From Candidatus Alistipes stercoravium (lineage in GTDB: Bacteria; Bacteroidota; Bacteroidia; Bacteroidales; Rikenellaceae), in assembly GCA_019119615.1 (NCBI GenBank), contig DWWQ01000056.1, positions 33,013-97,012 on the forward strand: 64,000 nt of DNA, given 5' to 3'. Of the stretch, positions 7,497 to 17,017 are shown in pieces (the first letter of the stretch is position 1; the number at the start of each line of letters is the position of its first letter). A program made the translations under genes and the position numbers. Below the pieces are notes generated by a model, which saw only the letters and a program-made list of their open reading frames with translations, was not told the DNA's origin and did not search any database.

Positions 7497-10400
7497 ATGA
7501 GAACAAATTTCCAAAGCAAAACTTCCGGAATGCGTCGTTTGGTTGAACGCACCGCAGTCCTGCTGGTCCTGCTTTTCGCAGGTTCCGGAATAGCTATGGC
7601 TCAAGGGTTTACCGTTACCGGTCGTGTAACGAACACCGAGGGGGGGGGAATTCCTGGAGCCACCGTTGTCGTAAAGAGCGATAACACCCGGGGCACCACG
7701 ACGGATGCCATGGGTGCCTATTCGCTCGAAGTAAAATCCCCGAACGACGTTCTGATCTTCAGCTTCATCGGTTACAAGACCGTCGAAGTTCCCGTAAACA
7801 ACCGTACGACCATCAACGTCCAGATGAACGAGGACGCCACCGAGATGGACGAAGTCGTGGTGATCGGTTACGGTACGCAGAAAAAGCAGTTCCTCGTGGG
7901 TTCTGTCTCGCAGGTCTCGAACAAGGAGCTGCTCAAGGCCCCGATGACCAACGTCTCGAACATGATGACCGGTAAACTCCCCGGCATCACGAGTATCCAG
8001 CGCTCGGGACAGCCCGGAGCCGACGAGACATCCCTTCTGGTCCGCGGTGTCTCGACCTTCAACAACTCGAGCCCGCTCTGTCTGGTGGACGGTATCGAAC
8101 GCATGATCAATACCGTAAACCCGAACGACATTGCCTCGATTACGATCCTCAAGGATGCCGCCACCTCGGCCATCTACGGTGTGCGCGGCGCCAACGGTGT
8201 CATCCTGATCACCACCAAGAGCGGTTCGGAAGGCGCCACGACCATCTCCTATGACGGCTCGGTAACCTTCACCACCAACACGGCCCTTCCCGAGTTCCTC
8301 AACGCCCAGGACTATATCGGCTGGCACAACAAGGCCCGTGAAATGGACGGCCTCGCCCCGATGTGGACTGACGAGGTAATCGCCAAGATGAAGGCCGACG
8401 GCACCTACGGCGAGACCGACTGGGTCAACAGCCTCTTCAAGGACTACGGCTTCACTCATCAGCACAATATCTCGGCTACGGGCGGAAACGACCGCATCAA
8501 GCACTACACGAGCGTCGGCCTGATGAATCAGGACGGTATCGTGCCGAATACCTCCTACGACCGTATCAACATCCGCTCGAACATCGACGCCAAGATTGCC
8601 AAGAACATCAACTTCTCGATGAACGTGAGCGGATTCCGCGAGAACAAGAACGCTCCGGGATACCCCATCACCAATCAGTACGACTTCAACCCGATCATGC
8701 AGGCCTTCTACACCCTGCCGATCCTGGCCAAGACCTACAAGGGCCTGCCGCAGGGCTACATGAACGGCTCCTATACCCAGCAGCCCATCGCCGCCGTCGA
8801 GGACAGCGGTTATATCCGCGACACGCGCTGGCAGTTCGAGGGTAGTGCCAAGCTGGAGTACGACTTCAGCAGCATCGAGGCACTGAAGGGTCTGAAGGCA
8901 AGCGTCTTTGTCGCCTACGACTACTCCAACTCGACGAATCGCAACTACAACCGTCCGTTCCCGGTCATGTCCTTCTCGACCACGACCTTCGAATCGACCG
9001 AAACGACCGGTTCGGGTATCAACAAGCTGGGAACCTTCAACAAGTCCGCATCGTGGGGCGACAGCTTTACGGTACGTCCTCAGCTGACCTACGAGCGCGA
9101 ATTCGGCAAGCACAACGTCAGCGGTCTGTTCCTCTACGAGCAGCGCAAGAACTACTCCGAGACGATGACCGGCTACAAGAACGGCTACTACTCCGACTAT
9201 CCGGTCGATCTGTCGCACGGTACGACCTGGGAAGGTATCAACACGCCGGTCAGCGGCTCGTTCGGTGAGACGGGTATCGCCAGCTTCGCCGGCCGTTTCA
9301 GCTACGCCTACGATCGGAAGTACCTCGCCGAATTCACTTTCCGCGCCGACGGCTCCTACAAGTTCGCACCGAAGAACCGCTGGGGATTCTTCCCCTCGGT
9401 AGCCCTCGGCTGGGTCGCTTCGGAGGAGGAGTTCTTCAAGCAGGCCCTTCCGAAGGTGGACTTCTTCAAGATCCGCGCATCGTACGGTGAGCTGGGCTCG
9501 GACGATACGGATGCATGGCTCTACATGCAGTCCTACAAATCGACCGCTCCTTCGTACAGCTATATCGTCGGCGGTACGGGACATACGGCCTACTACACCT
9601 CCAACTACGTCTATGACAACCTGACCTGGTCGCGTACGCACAGCTACAACATCGGTTTCGATCTGAGCGTCTGGGAGGGTAAACTCGGCATCGAGTTCGA
9701 CTGGTTCTACAAACTCACGGACCACATCCTCGAGCAGGTGGGCGGCACATATGCTCCCTCGCTGGGCGGCAACGTACCGACCTATATGAACTCCGGTAAG
9801 GTGGACAACCGCGGATTCGAACTCGTGCTCAAGCACCAGAACTCGTTTGCAAGCGGCTGGCGCTACTCGCTGACCGGAAGCCTCTCGTGGGCACGCAACC
9901 GCATCCTCGCCAAGCATCTGGCAGACGATCACCCGATGTACCGCGCCGTCCTCGGCCAGCCGATGGGTTCGGTATACGGCTTCAAGGCCATCGGCCTCTT
10001 CCAGACCGAAGAGCAGATCGCCAATACGCCGACGGCTCCCTCGGGCGAGAAGCGCCTCGGCGACCTGATGTACGCCGATATCAACGGCGACGGCAAGATC
10101 GACAGTTCGAAGGACTTCGTGAAGATCGGCAACAGCTACACCCCCGAGATGAACTTCTCGCTCACGATGGACGTATCCTACAAGAACGTCTACCTGACGG
10201 CTCTGTGGCAGGGCGTAGCCATCTGCTCCTACCAGCTCAGCGCCGCCTACAACAGCGGTGTATTCGACAACACGATGTACACGCGTCCGTTCTACAGCAA
10301 CGGTAACGCCCCCTACTACCTCGTGGAGGGTGCATGGCGTGAGGACAACCGCAATGCGGAGTACCCGCGTCTGAGCACGGTGGCCAACGGTAACAACGCC

Positions 10401-10646
10401 TGGCCGTCGTCGTGGTGGGTTCGCAACGGCGCCTACCTGCGTCTGAAGAACCTCCAGATCGGTTACACGCTGCCCATGCACTTGCTCGGCAAGGCCGGCA
10501 TCGAGCGTGTAAACATCTACCTCGCCGGAACCAACCTTCTGACGTTCAGCGCATTCAAGTATGTAGACCCCGAGATGCCGTCGGTGAACAACGGTTACTA
10601 TCCGCAGCAGCGCACCTACAGCGTCGGAGTCAACCTCACCTTCTAA
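7497..10646 (+). CDS. SusC/RagA family TonB-dependent outer-membrane transporter
   Basis: A 1049-residue TonB-dependent glycan importer. In order: signal peptide (to about residue 36, ending AMAQG), a carboxypeptidase-regulatory-like beta-sandwich (FTVTGRVTNTEGGGIPGATV), a TonB-box region MDEVVVIGYGTQKKQ, a plug (LLVRGVSTFNNSSPLCLVDG to YGVRGANGVILITTKSG), then a 22-strand-type barrel ending VGVNLTF with a terminal Phe as usual. Codons 48-51 are GAG GGG GGG GGA, which makes a run of nine G. It heads a plus-strand operon with SusD 21 bases downstream. The imported glycan cannot be read from the sequence. Confidence 0.95.
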   Translation: MRTNFQSKTSGMRRLVERTAVLLVLLFAGSGIAMAQGFTVTGRVTNTEGGGIPGATVVVKSDNTRGTTTDAMGAYSLEVKSPNDVLIFSFIGYKTVEVPVNNRTTINVQMNEDATEMDEVVVIGYGTQKKQFLVGSVSQVSNKELLKAPMTNVSNMMTGKLPGITSIQRSGQPGADETSLLVRGVSTFNNSSPLCLVDGIERMINTVNPNDIASITILKDAATSAIYGVRGANGVILITTKSGSEGATTISYDGSVTFTTNTALPEFLNAQDYIGWHNKAREMDGLAPMWTDEVIAKMKADGTYGETDWVNSLFKDYGFTHQHNISATGGNDRIKHYTSVGLMNQDGIVPNTSYDRINIRSNIDAKIAKNINFSMNVSGFRENKNAPGYPITNQYDFNPIMQAFYTLPILAKTYKGLPQGYMNGSYTQQPIAAVEDSGYIRDTRWQFEGSAKLEYDFSSIEALKGLKASVFVAYDYSNSTNRNYNRPFPVMSFSTTTFESTETTGSGINKLGTFNKSASWGDSFTVRPQLTYEREFGKHNVSGLFLYEQRKNYSETMTGYKNGYYSDYPVDLSHGTTWEGINTPVSGSFGETGIASFAGRFSYAYDRKYLAEFTFRADGSYKFAPKNRWGFFPSVALGWVASEEEFFKQALPKVDFFKIRASYGELGSDDTDAWLYMQSYKSTAPSYSYIVGGTGHTAYYTSNYVYDNLTWSRTHSYNIGFDLSVWEGKLGIEFDWFYKLTDHILEQVGGTYAPSLGGNVPTYMNSGKVDNRGFELVLKHQNSFASGWRYSLTGSLSWARNRILAKHLADDHPMYRAVLGQPMGSVYGFKAIGLFQTEEQIANTPTAPSGEKRLGDLMYADINGDGKIDSSKDFVKIGNSYTPEMNFSLTMDVSYKNVYLTALWQGVAICSYQLSAAYNSGVFDNTMYTRPFYSNGNAPYYLVEGAWREDNRNAEYPRLSTVANGNNAWPSSWWVRNGAYLRLKNLQIGYTLPMHLLGKAGIERVNIYLAGTNLLTFSAFKYVDPEMPSVNNGYYPQQRTYSVGVNLTF
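7640..7648 (+). repeat. G9 homopolymer inside the susC coding sequence
   Basis: Nine G in a row span codons 48-51 (Glu-Gly-Gly-Gly) in the N-terminal beta-sandwich. Gain or loss of one G would shift the frame and stop SusC early. The frame given here is intact. Confidence 0.95.
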
Positions 10647-10667
10647 ATTGTCAAAACTACGGAAATC

Positions 10668-12329
10668 ATGAAAAAATCGATATTGATAATGGGTCTGGCA
10701 GCCGTTCTCGGCGGAAGTTCCTGTTCCGATGTCCTGGATCTGAACCCGGGAGACCGGTTCTCCCCGGCTACGGTCGGGTCGTCGATGACTACCGTGGACA
10801 ACTATGTGCTCGGCCTCTACTCGATCATCAGTACCAGCTCGGAGGTCTACGGAACGAGTTCGCCCAAACTCTCGGATGCCTTCTCCGACATTCTGAAGTG
10901 CGGCGACTGGGACCAGTACGGCACAAGCTTCAACAAGGCTCTCTTCCAGTCATCGGCCTTCAACAGCACCAGCGCCGGTGCCTTCGAATGCTGGGCCTCG
11001 CACTACGACCGAATCCGCCGCGAGAACGAGTTCCTGCGCGATGCCCCCGCCTACAAGGATAAGTTCGGCGAGGATTGGATCAACACCCGCATGGCCGAGG
11101 TGCGCTTCTGCCGTGCCTACGCCTACTTCCTGCTCTGCCGCGTCTACGGAGGTGTCATCCTCCGCACCGAGGTGGACGGCCCCGATAAAAATAACATGGC
11201 ACGCTCGTCCGAGGAGGATTGCTGGGACTTCATCATCACCGAGCTTCAGGAGCTGGCCCCGATGCTTCCCATGGGCAACAAGGGCACCGCTGACGACTGG
11301 GACAGCTCGAACTACGGACGTGTTACGCAGCAGTCAGCTTACGGCTTTCTGAGCCGCGTGGCCCTCTACGCACAGCGTTGGGACGTAGCCGTGGATGCCG
11401 CCCGCAAGGTGGCCGAGTGCGGTGCCGACCTCGACTGGTCGGGATACGCCAACGTCTTCAACGGCGATCTGCAGAACAACAAGGAGATCCTGCTGGCCGT
11501 GGATTTCGCTCAGGATGTCATTACGCACCGCTACGATCTGTATGTACGCCCGAGCGGCGACGGCAAGACGAACGGTTATACCCTCTACTCGATCTACGCC
11601 CCCACGAGCGAGCTGGTGGACAGCTACGAGATGGCCGACGGTACGGAGTTCAGCTGGGAGAAGTATGGCAGCCACCCCTACGAGAACCGCGAACCGCGTT
11701 TCTATGCCACGATCCTCTACAACGGAGCTTCCTGGATGGGCCGCACGATCGAGAGCTATGTCGGCGGTCTGGACGGCTACAAGGAGTATGAGGATGCCGG
11801 TGCGGCCAATACGACCGTAACGGGTTACTACCTGCGCAAATACCTCAAGAACGACGATACGAGCTGGATCACCCGCTACTCGGACCAAACGTGGATCCTG
11901 ATTCGCTACGCCGAGGTGCTGCTCAACAAGGCCGAGGCACTCGCCGAGCTGAACTGGAGCCAGAACAGCGCCGAGGCGCTGCAGGCCCTCAACGACGTAC
12001 GCCGCCGCGTGGGCCTTCCCGCCCGTCAGACGGCTGACAAGGAGCAGTTCATGGAGTACCTGCGCCACGAGCGTATGGTCGAGCTGGCCGGCGAGGGCTT
12101 CCGCTACTGGGATCTGCGCCGCTGGCGCCTGGCTGTGGATGTCATCAACGGCAGCAACGTTCACGGTGTGAAGATCACCAAGAACGCGGACAACACCTTC
12201 ACCTATGAGCAGGTGGATGCCGACGCCGGAAACAAGCGTATCTTCTACGAGCGCTACTACCGTTTTGCCATTCCCGAGGACGAGCGCTCGAAGAACCCGC
12301 TCTGCACCAACAACGAGGGATGGGTATAA
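10668..12329 (+). CDS. SusD/RagB family glycan-binding surface lipoprotein
   Basis: A 553-residue lipoprotein (lipobox GSSC, Cys19) of the SusD family, which caps the SusC barrel and captures oligosaccharide at the cell surface. TPR-like helices carry family motifs such as EVRFCRAYAYFLLCRVYGG and the C-terminal RRRVGLP...LRHERMVELAGEGFRYWDLRRW. It lies 21 bases after susC and forms the import pair. Length and motifs are normal for the family. Confidence 0.95.
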   Translation: MKKSILIMGLAAVLGGSSCSDVLDLNPGDRFSPATVGSSMTTVDNYVLGLYSIISTSSEVYGTSSPKLSDAFSDILKCGDWDQYGTSFNKALFQSSAFNSTSAGAFECWASHYDRIRRENEFLRDAPAYKDKFGEDWINTRMAEVRFCRAYAYFLLCRVYGGVILRTEVDGPDKNNMARSSEEDCWDFIITELQELAPMLPMGNKGTADDWDSSNYGRVTQQSAYGFLSRVALYAQRWDVAVDAARKVAECGADLDWSGYANVFNGDLQNNKEILLAVDFAQDVITHRYDLYVRPSGDGKTNGYTLYSIYAPTSELVDSYEMADGTEFSWEKYGSHPYENREPRFYATILYNGASWMGRTIESYVGGLDGYKEYEDAGAANTTVTGYYLRKYLKNDDTSWITRYSDQTWILIRYAEVLLNKAEALAELNWSQNSAEALQALNDVRRRVGLPARQTADKEQFMEYLRHERMVELAGEGFRYWDLRRWRLAVDVINGSNVHGVKITKNADNTFTYEQVDADAGNKRIFYERYYRFAIPEDERSKNPLCTNNEGWV

Positions 12330-12356
12330 TGTCAATCAAGAAAAAAAGAACTGACT

Positions 12357-12752
12357 ATGAAACTTCGTAAATATCTTGCCGTACTGGCTGCCGCCGCATT
12401 TGCGGTATTTGCTGCGGGGTCGTGCGCCGAGCCCGACGATGAGTTCCTTCACACCGACAGCCGGATCCTCTCGATCGAGATCCAGCCGGCCGAAGGTGGC
12501 GCAGGAATCGCGGGTGTCATCGACGAAACTACGGGAGAGATCTATTTCCCGATTCCCAAGAAAGACCGAGAAAAGTACGACATCACCCGCCTGATGGTTC
12601 GTGCCGAGGTTGAGTACGACACCTTCATCAACCCGTCGCTGACCGGACTGAAGGACCTGTCGGACCGCGACAACCCGTTCACGATCACCGTAACGGCCGG
12701 AGACAAGGGCTCGCGCACCTATTCGCTCTGGGCCTTCTACACCCGCCGATAA
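12357..12752 (+). CDS. Small DUF5018-like surface lipoprotein
   Basis: A 131-residue lipoprotein (lipobox AGSC, Cys23) with one predicted Ig-like beta domain: RILSIEIQPAEGGAGIAGVI, a middle segment on strand order, and FTITVTAGDKGSRTYSLW at the end. This pattern (strand, conserved TITV-AEDG-TY close) matches the N-terminal module of DUF5018 proteins, here present alone. It sits directly after SusD, where Bacteroidota place surface glycan-binding proteins. A binding or spacer role is inferred. No enzyme motif is seen. Confidence 0.6.
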   Translation: MKLRKYLAVLAAAAFAVFAAGSCAEPDDEFLHTDSRILSIEIQPAEGGAGIAGVIDETTGEIYFPIPKKDREKYDITRLMVRAEVEYDTFINPSLTGLKDLSDRDNPFTITVTAGDKGSRTYSLWAFYTRR

Positions 12753-12788
12753 CCCCCAAGTACTAACAAAAACAACAAAAAAACCGAT

Positions 12789-14150
12789 ATGAAAACCTTA
12801 TTGAAATCCCTCGCTTACGCCGCGCTCGCCGGATTCCTTCTGACCGGATGCTCGGATGACGACACCACGCCCAAGGGCGAAGACGTGGAACGCGGCGACA
12901 AGGCCTGCCGCATCGAAACCTTCATTCTGAACCTCGACAGCGAGACGACGCTCACCGGAGACGTCTACGACTACGACAAGTCGATCGACCTGGCCTACAC
13001 CACCGATCAGCTGGAGCTGATGAAGTCCGCCACGGCTACGCTCACCCTCTCGGAAGGCGCCACCGTATCGCCCGATCCTTCGCAGCCGGCAGACTACACG
13101 CAGCCCATATCGTTCACCGTAACGGCCAAGGACGGGAAGACGACCCGCACCTACACGACCAAGCCCGTGGAGAAGGTGGTAGAACTCTACACGAAGGTTG
13201 AAGCCGCCCTCTCGAAGACCACGACCGAAATGGGCCTCGGCTCCGTAACCACCAGCGCATCGGAGTACAAGTTCATCGGTGTCAGCGGCGACAAACTCGT
13301 CATCGGCACGAAGGTATTCGACTACAAGACCTTTGCCGCCGTCGGCGAACTGAACATGACCGGATACTCCGATCAGAAGCTGACCGGCATGGCCAACGAC
13401 CATGCAGGCAACCTGATTGCCGCCGTTACCCCGACCGGTGAGGGTACGCCTCCGACGACCATCATCTGCTGGCGGAACGGCTGGGACCAGGCTCCTTCGG
13501 AGTACATCAAGTCCGAGACGAGCTTCATCGGCAAACTGATCTCCGCAGGCGGTAACATCTTCGAGGGTCAGGCTATCGTAAGCGCCATGGGCGGAACCGG
13601 CCCTGCAGGAGCTCACTTCGTATTCGAGCGTCTGGACGGCAATGCCAACGGCTTCCACGCCGTGGAGACCAAGCACCCGTCGAACGACGGTAACTGGTCG
13701 CAGATGATCTCGCCCTGCTCGAGCGATCCGCTGGGCACCTGGTTCATGTTCGAATCGGTTGCTGGCGGTTCCGAGATCTACACCTGGACCGGATGGTCGG
13801 CTCCCAACTCGATCTCCATGACGCAGATCCCGGGTGTGCTCTCCGGCAAGGGCCCGGCCAACTGGGGTAACTTCACGCTGGGTGCGATCCGCGGCTTCAC
13901 CTACAACGATACGGCATATGCAGCCATCGTAACCGCCGGATGGCCCGAAACCTATATCTCGATCGTCAATAAGGACGGTGAGTTCCTGCTCAACCCCAAC
14001 GACACCATCACGACCGCTCCTCACACGGGATCCGAGGCGATCATGCAGATCACCTATGCATACGACGAGGAGAAGAACGAAGGCTATGTCTTTGTTCTCG
14101 AGCCCGGTGTATTCGTGAAGAGCTGGAAGCTGACCGTTGCAGCCGAGTAA
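12789..14150 (+). CDS. DUF5018 domain-containing surface lipoprotein
   Basis: A 453-residue lipoprotein (lipobox LTGC, Cys21). An Ig-like N-terminal module (about residues 35-125, ending ISFTVTAKDGKTTRTYTTK) is followed by a larger beta-rich domain with repeating short blades (FDYKTFAAVGELNM, LTGMANDHAGNLIAAV, FTYNDTAYAAIVTAGW), which suggests a propeller-like fold. DUF5018 genes are recurrent in PULs next to SusD and are thought to bind glycan at the surface. It is the last gene before a strong hairpin (14160-14202), so the SusC-SusD-binding protein module may be expressed apart from the enzymes downstream. Confidence 0.75.
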   Translation: MKTLLKSLAYAALAGFLLTGCSDDDTTPKGEDVERGDKACRIETFILNLDSETTLTGDVYDYDKSIDLAYTTDQLELMKSATATLTLSEGATVSPDPSQPADYTQPISFTVTAKDGKTTRTYTTKPVEKVVELYTKVEAALSKTTTEMGLGSVTTSASEYKFIGVSGDKLVIGTKVFDYKTFAAVGELNMTGYSDQKLTGMANDHAGNLIAAVTPTGEGTPPTTIICWRNGWDQAPSEYIKSETSFIGKLISAGGNIFEGQAIVSAMGGTGPAGAHFVFERLDGNANGFHAVETKHPSNDGNWSQMISPCSSDPLGTWFMFESVAGGSEIYTWTGWSAPNSISMTQIPGVLSGKGPANWGNFTLGAIRGFTYNDTAYAAIVTAGWPETYISIVNKDGEFLLNPNDTITTAPHTGSEAIMQITYAYDEEKNEGYVFVLEPGVFVKSWKLTVAAE

Positions 14151-14159
14151 GACCTCTTC

Positions 14160-14202
14160 TTCGGGAAAATGCTGTCTGCACGGCGGACGGCGTTTTCCCG
14201 AA
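14160..14202 (+). terminator. Intra-operon hairpin after the SusCD/binding-protein module
   Basis: A 13-bp stem (TTCGGGAAAATGC against GCGTTTTCCCGAA, one G-U pair) starts 10 bases after the DUF5018 stop and is followed by CCCTTTA, a weak T-tract. It could be a partial terminator or an mRNA-stabilising hairpin. The next gene starts 105 bases later. Confidence 0.5.
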
Positions 14203-14306
14203 ACCCTTTACAATCCGCGTTTTTCCGGCCCGGGGCCGCACCCGGCCGGAGAGATGCGGATCTTTTGAAATAGCAAATCCGATTCATGTATCAGTTAGTT
14301 AGGTTT

Positions 14307-15593
14307 ATGAAATTCCGTATCCACGTTCTGGCAGCACTTTTGGCGGCTGCCTGCTGTCCGGCCTGCAGCGGAGGCACGCAAAACCCTCCCCGGGCCCAAG
14401 AGAGCCAATTCGCCAAATACCTCTGGTTCGATGCCGAGGCAAACTTCGCACGCTTCGCCTCGCAGGATTCGATCCGCTACTGGCTCGACCGCACGGTCGA
14501 GGCCGGATTCAACCGCATCGTCGTCGACGTGAAGCCCGTCGAAGGAGATGTGCTCTACAAGAGCGATTTCATGCCCGAGCTCGTGGATTTCCGCGGCACG
14601 AAGGTAGACCGCACCTGGGACTACCTGCAGGTCTTTCTCGATGAGGCAGCCAAACGCAACCTGCGGGTTACCGTCTCGACGACGATCTTCCCGGTAGGAC
14701 TTACGGCAACCCGACAGGGCCCCGTCTACCGCGACTCTACCTTCGACGGACGCACCTGCATCCAATACAAACCCGAAGGGTTGATGGATATCCGCGACGA
14801 CAAGCCCGTCGATATCGCCTTTCTCAACCCGGCGATGCCCGAAAACCAGGAGTGGGCCCTGCGCTTCGTCCGCGAAATCCTCTCGAAATACCGTTTCGAT
14901 GCCTACGCGCTCGACTACTGCCGCTATCCGGGCGCCACGGCCGATTTCTCGGAGTTCTCGCACCGCGATTTCGAGAAGTTCCTCGGACACGCCGTCGAGC
15001 GTTTCCCGGAAGATATCTTCACCTACGACAAGGAGGGGAAACATGTTCCGGGCAAATACTACAAGCAGTGGTGGGAGTACCGCGCCAAGGTCATCCGCAA
15101 CTTCATCGCGCGCGTACGCAACGAGATCGACTCGCTGCAGCCCGGCGTAGCGCTCGAATACTGGGCCGCCTCGTGGCTCCATGCCATCCACGCGAACGGC
15201 CAGAACTGGGCAAGTCCCCGCTCGGACTTCTCGCGCGAATACCTCGACAGTTGGGCGACGCCGGGCTACAAGGAGGCCGGATTCGCCGACCTGCTCGACG
15301 TATTCATCACCGGGACCTACCTTGAACGGGTCTGGGGCGCCGATGATCCCGAATCGGTGGAATTCGGGCTGAACCGTTCGCTGCGCGACGTGCAGGGCGA
15401 CTGTACGGTATACGGATCGCTCTATGCGAAGAACCATCTTGACCAATTCGACGACGCGGTGTATCTTTGTCTTCGGAAAACGAAGGGTGTGATGGTCTTC
15501 GACATCGTACAGGTAATCGACAACAACCTTTGGGATGCCATCCGGCGGGGTATCGACCGCGCCGAAGCCGAAGCCGCATCCCGGAACAAATAA
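14307..15593 (+). CDS. TIM-barrel glycoside-hydrolase-like lipoprotein (GHL10/alpha-amylase-like), copy 1
   Basis: A 428-residue exported protein with a signal peptide ending in a Cys-rich lipobox region (LLAAAC, Cys16). The barrel begins YLWFDAEANFARF and includes FNRIVVDVKPVEGDVLYKS, LRVTVSTTIFPVG, FDAYALDYCRYPG and LEYWAAS, a layout seen in GHL10-type and 'alpha amylase family' proteins of Bacteroidota. Acidic residues at strand ends (Asp in VVDVKP, Asp in ALDYCRYP) are possible catalytic or binding residues. I know of no proven activity. The start at 14307 was chosen because the signal peptide begins there; an ATG 21 bases upstream only adds MYQLVRF. The second copy follows 16 bases downstream. 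Confidence 0.75.
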   Translation: MKFRIHVLAALLAAACCPACSGGTQNPPRAQESQFAKYLWFDAEANFARFASQDSIRYWLDRTVEAGFNRIVVDVKPVEGDVLYKSDFMPELVDFRGTKVDRTWDYLQVFLDEAAKRNLRVTVSTTIFPVGLTATRQGPVYRDSTFDGRTCIQYKPEGLMDIRDDKPVDIAFLNPAMPENQEWALRFVREILSKYRFDAYALDYCRYPGATADFSEFSHRDFEKFLGHAVERFPEDIFTYDKEGKHVPGKYYKQWWEYRAKVIRNFIARVRNEIDSLQPGVALEYWAASWLHAIHANGQNWASPRSDFSREYLDSWATPGYKEAGFADLLDVFITGTYLERVWGADDPESVEFGLNRSLRDVQGDCTVYGSLYAKNHLDQFDDAVYLCLRKTKGVMVFDIVQVIDNNLWDAIRRGIDRAEAEAASRNK

Positions 15594-15609
15594 AAAACCG
15601 ACAAACGAC

Positions 15610-16986
15610 ATGATCCTTACAATCAAACGACTGTTTCCGGTGCTGTGCGCCCTGCTGCTGATCGGGGCCGGCGCCTGCTCGGAGGAGCACCAGACCCCGC
15701 CGCCGATCGACAGCGGGGAAGAGGAGGGCGGGGAAAAGCCCGTCGAACCGGACGACAAGCCGGTAAGCGAAAAGGAGAAGATGCTGTGGTTCGATGCCGA
15801 AGCCAACTTCGACCGCTTCCGGACCCAGCAGGGCATTACGGAGATGCTCGACAAGACCGTGGAGGCCGGATTCAACAAGATCGTCGTGGACGTAAAACCC
15901 GTCGAGGGCGATGTCCTCTACGAGAGTTCGTTCATGACGCAGGCAACGCAGATCGGCGACGTCAGCGTTCCGAACCGCGGCTGGGACTACCTGCAGTTCT
16001 TCCTCGACGAGGCCCACAAGCGCGGTCTGAAGGTTACCGTCTCGACAACGATCTTCCCGATGGGTATGCCCAACCGCCGGCAGGGGCCCGTATACCGGGA
16101 TGCGAAGAAGTGGGAAGGCATGACCTGCCTGCAGAATAAGCCCCGCAGCGGCGGAGGCAGCCAGATGGTGGATATCAAGGATGATCCCACAAAGGTGGCG
16201 GCCTTCCTCAACCCGGTGCTGCCCGAAGTCCGCGAATTCGCGCTGAAATTCATCCGCGAGATCGTTACCAACTACGACTTCGACGCCTATGCACTCGACT
16301 ACTGCCGCTTCCCGGACAACCAGAGCGATTTCTCGGAGGCCTCGAAGAGTGCTTTCGAGGATTACATCAAGGCCAGTGTCGGCACCTGGCCCGATGACGT
16401 CTTCACCTACGATGCCTCGGGAAATATCGTTCCTGGCGTCTACTACAAGCAGTGGTGGGAGTTCCGCTCGATGATCATCCGCGACTTCGTGGCCGAGGTG
16501 CGCCGCGAAATCAAGGCCATCAAGCCCGACGTGAAGCTCGAGTACTGGGCCGCCTCGTGGTGGGGAGCTCTCTATGCCAACGGGCAGAACTGGGCCAGCA
16601 ACTCATACATGCCTCTTGAGGATGTCGAATCAAGCTATTACTACATCTGGTGCTCGAACAACTACTACCGGACCGGATTCGCCGAAGAACTCGATACATT
16701 CCTGCTCGGCGCCTACCTCGAACGCATCTACGGCGCCGATGACAACGAGTCGGTCGAGTACGCCATCAACCGGGCCGAGCGCATGTTGCGCAACGCCTGC
16801 ACCATGTACGGCACCATCCAGTGCGCAGATCCGAATTTCGACATCGAGGAGGCCTGCTACTACTGTCTCAAACGCACGGCCGGACTGATGGTCTTCGATA
16901 TCGTACATGTAATCAACAACAACAAGTGGTCCGCCATCAAGCGCGGTATCGACCGTGCCCTGGCCGAGGACAGGGCGAACGAATAA
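15610..16986 (+). CDS. TIM-barrel glycoside-hydrolase-like lipoprotein, copy 2
   Basis: A 458-residue paralogue of the preceding gene; by eye well over half the residues match through the barrel (MLWFDAEANFDRF, FNKIVVDVKPVEGDVLYES, VTVSTTIFPMG, FDAYALDYCRFPDN, KLEYWAASWWGALYANGQNW). It has a lipobox (GAGAC, Cys23) and an acidic linker, residues about 25-52, which copy 1 lacks. That suggests this copy is displayed further from the membrane. The same Asp residues are kept. The start at 15610 is set by the signal peptide. It probably acts on the same or a related glycan as copy 1; the reaction is unknown. Confidence 0.75.
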   Translation: MILTIKRLFPVLCALLLIGAGACSEEHQTPPPIDSGEEEGGEKPVEPDDKPVSEKEKMLWFDAEANFDRFRTQQGITEMLDKTVEAGFNKIVVDVKPVEGDVLYESSFMTQATQIGDVSVPNRGWDYLQFFLDEAHKRGLKVTVSTTIFPMGMPNRRQGPVYRDAKKWEGMTCLQNKPRSGGGSQMVDIKDDPTKVAAFLNPVLPEVREFALKFIREIVTNYDFDAYALDYCRFPDNQSDFSEASKSAFEDYIKASVGTWPDDVFTYDASGNIVPGVYYKQWWEFRSMIIRDFVAEVRREIKAIKPDVKLEYWAASWWGALYANGQNWASNSYMPLEDVESSYYYIWCSNNYYRTGFAEELDTFLLGAYLERIYGADDNESVEYAINRAERMLRNACTMYGTIQCADPNFDIEEACYYCLKRTAGLMVFDIVHVINNNKWSAIKRGIDRALAEDRANE

Positions 16987-17017
16987 CGCAATGACGAAAC
17001 CAACGACAATACGAACC

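Noticed and set aside
7112..7546. A 144-codon frame in the susC leader
   Set aside because: It runs 50 bases into susC in another frame and shows no protein-like composition or ribosome site; better read as untranslated leader.
7389..10481. A 1030-codon open frame on the minus strand opposite susC
   Set aside because: Its translation is rich in Arg, Val and Gly with no family motif. It mirrors the codon bias of the real GC-rich susC gene, whose motifs are complete.
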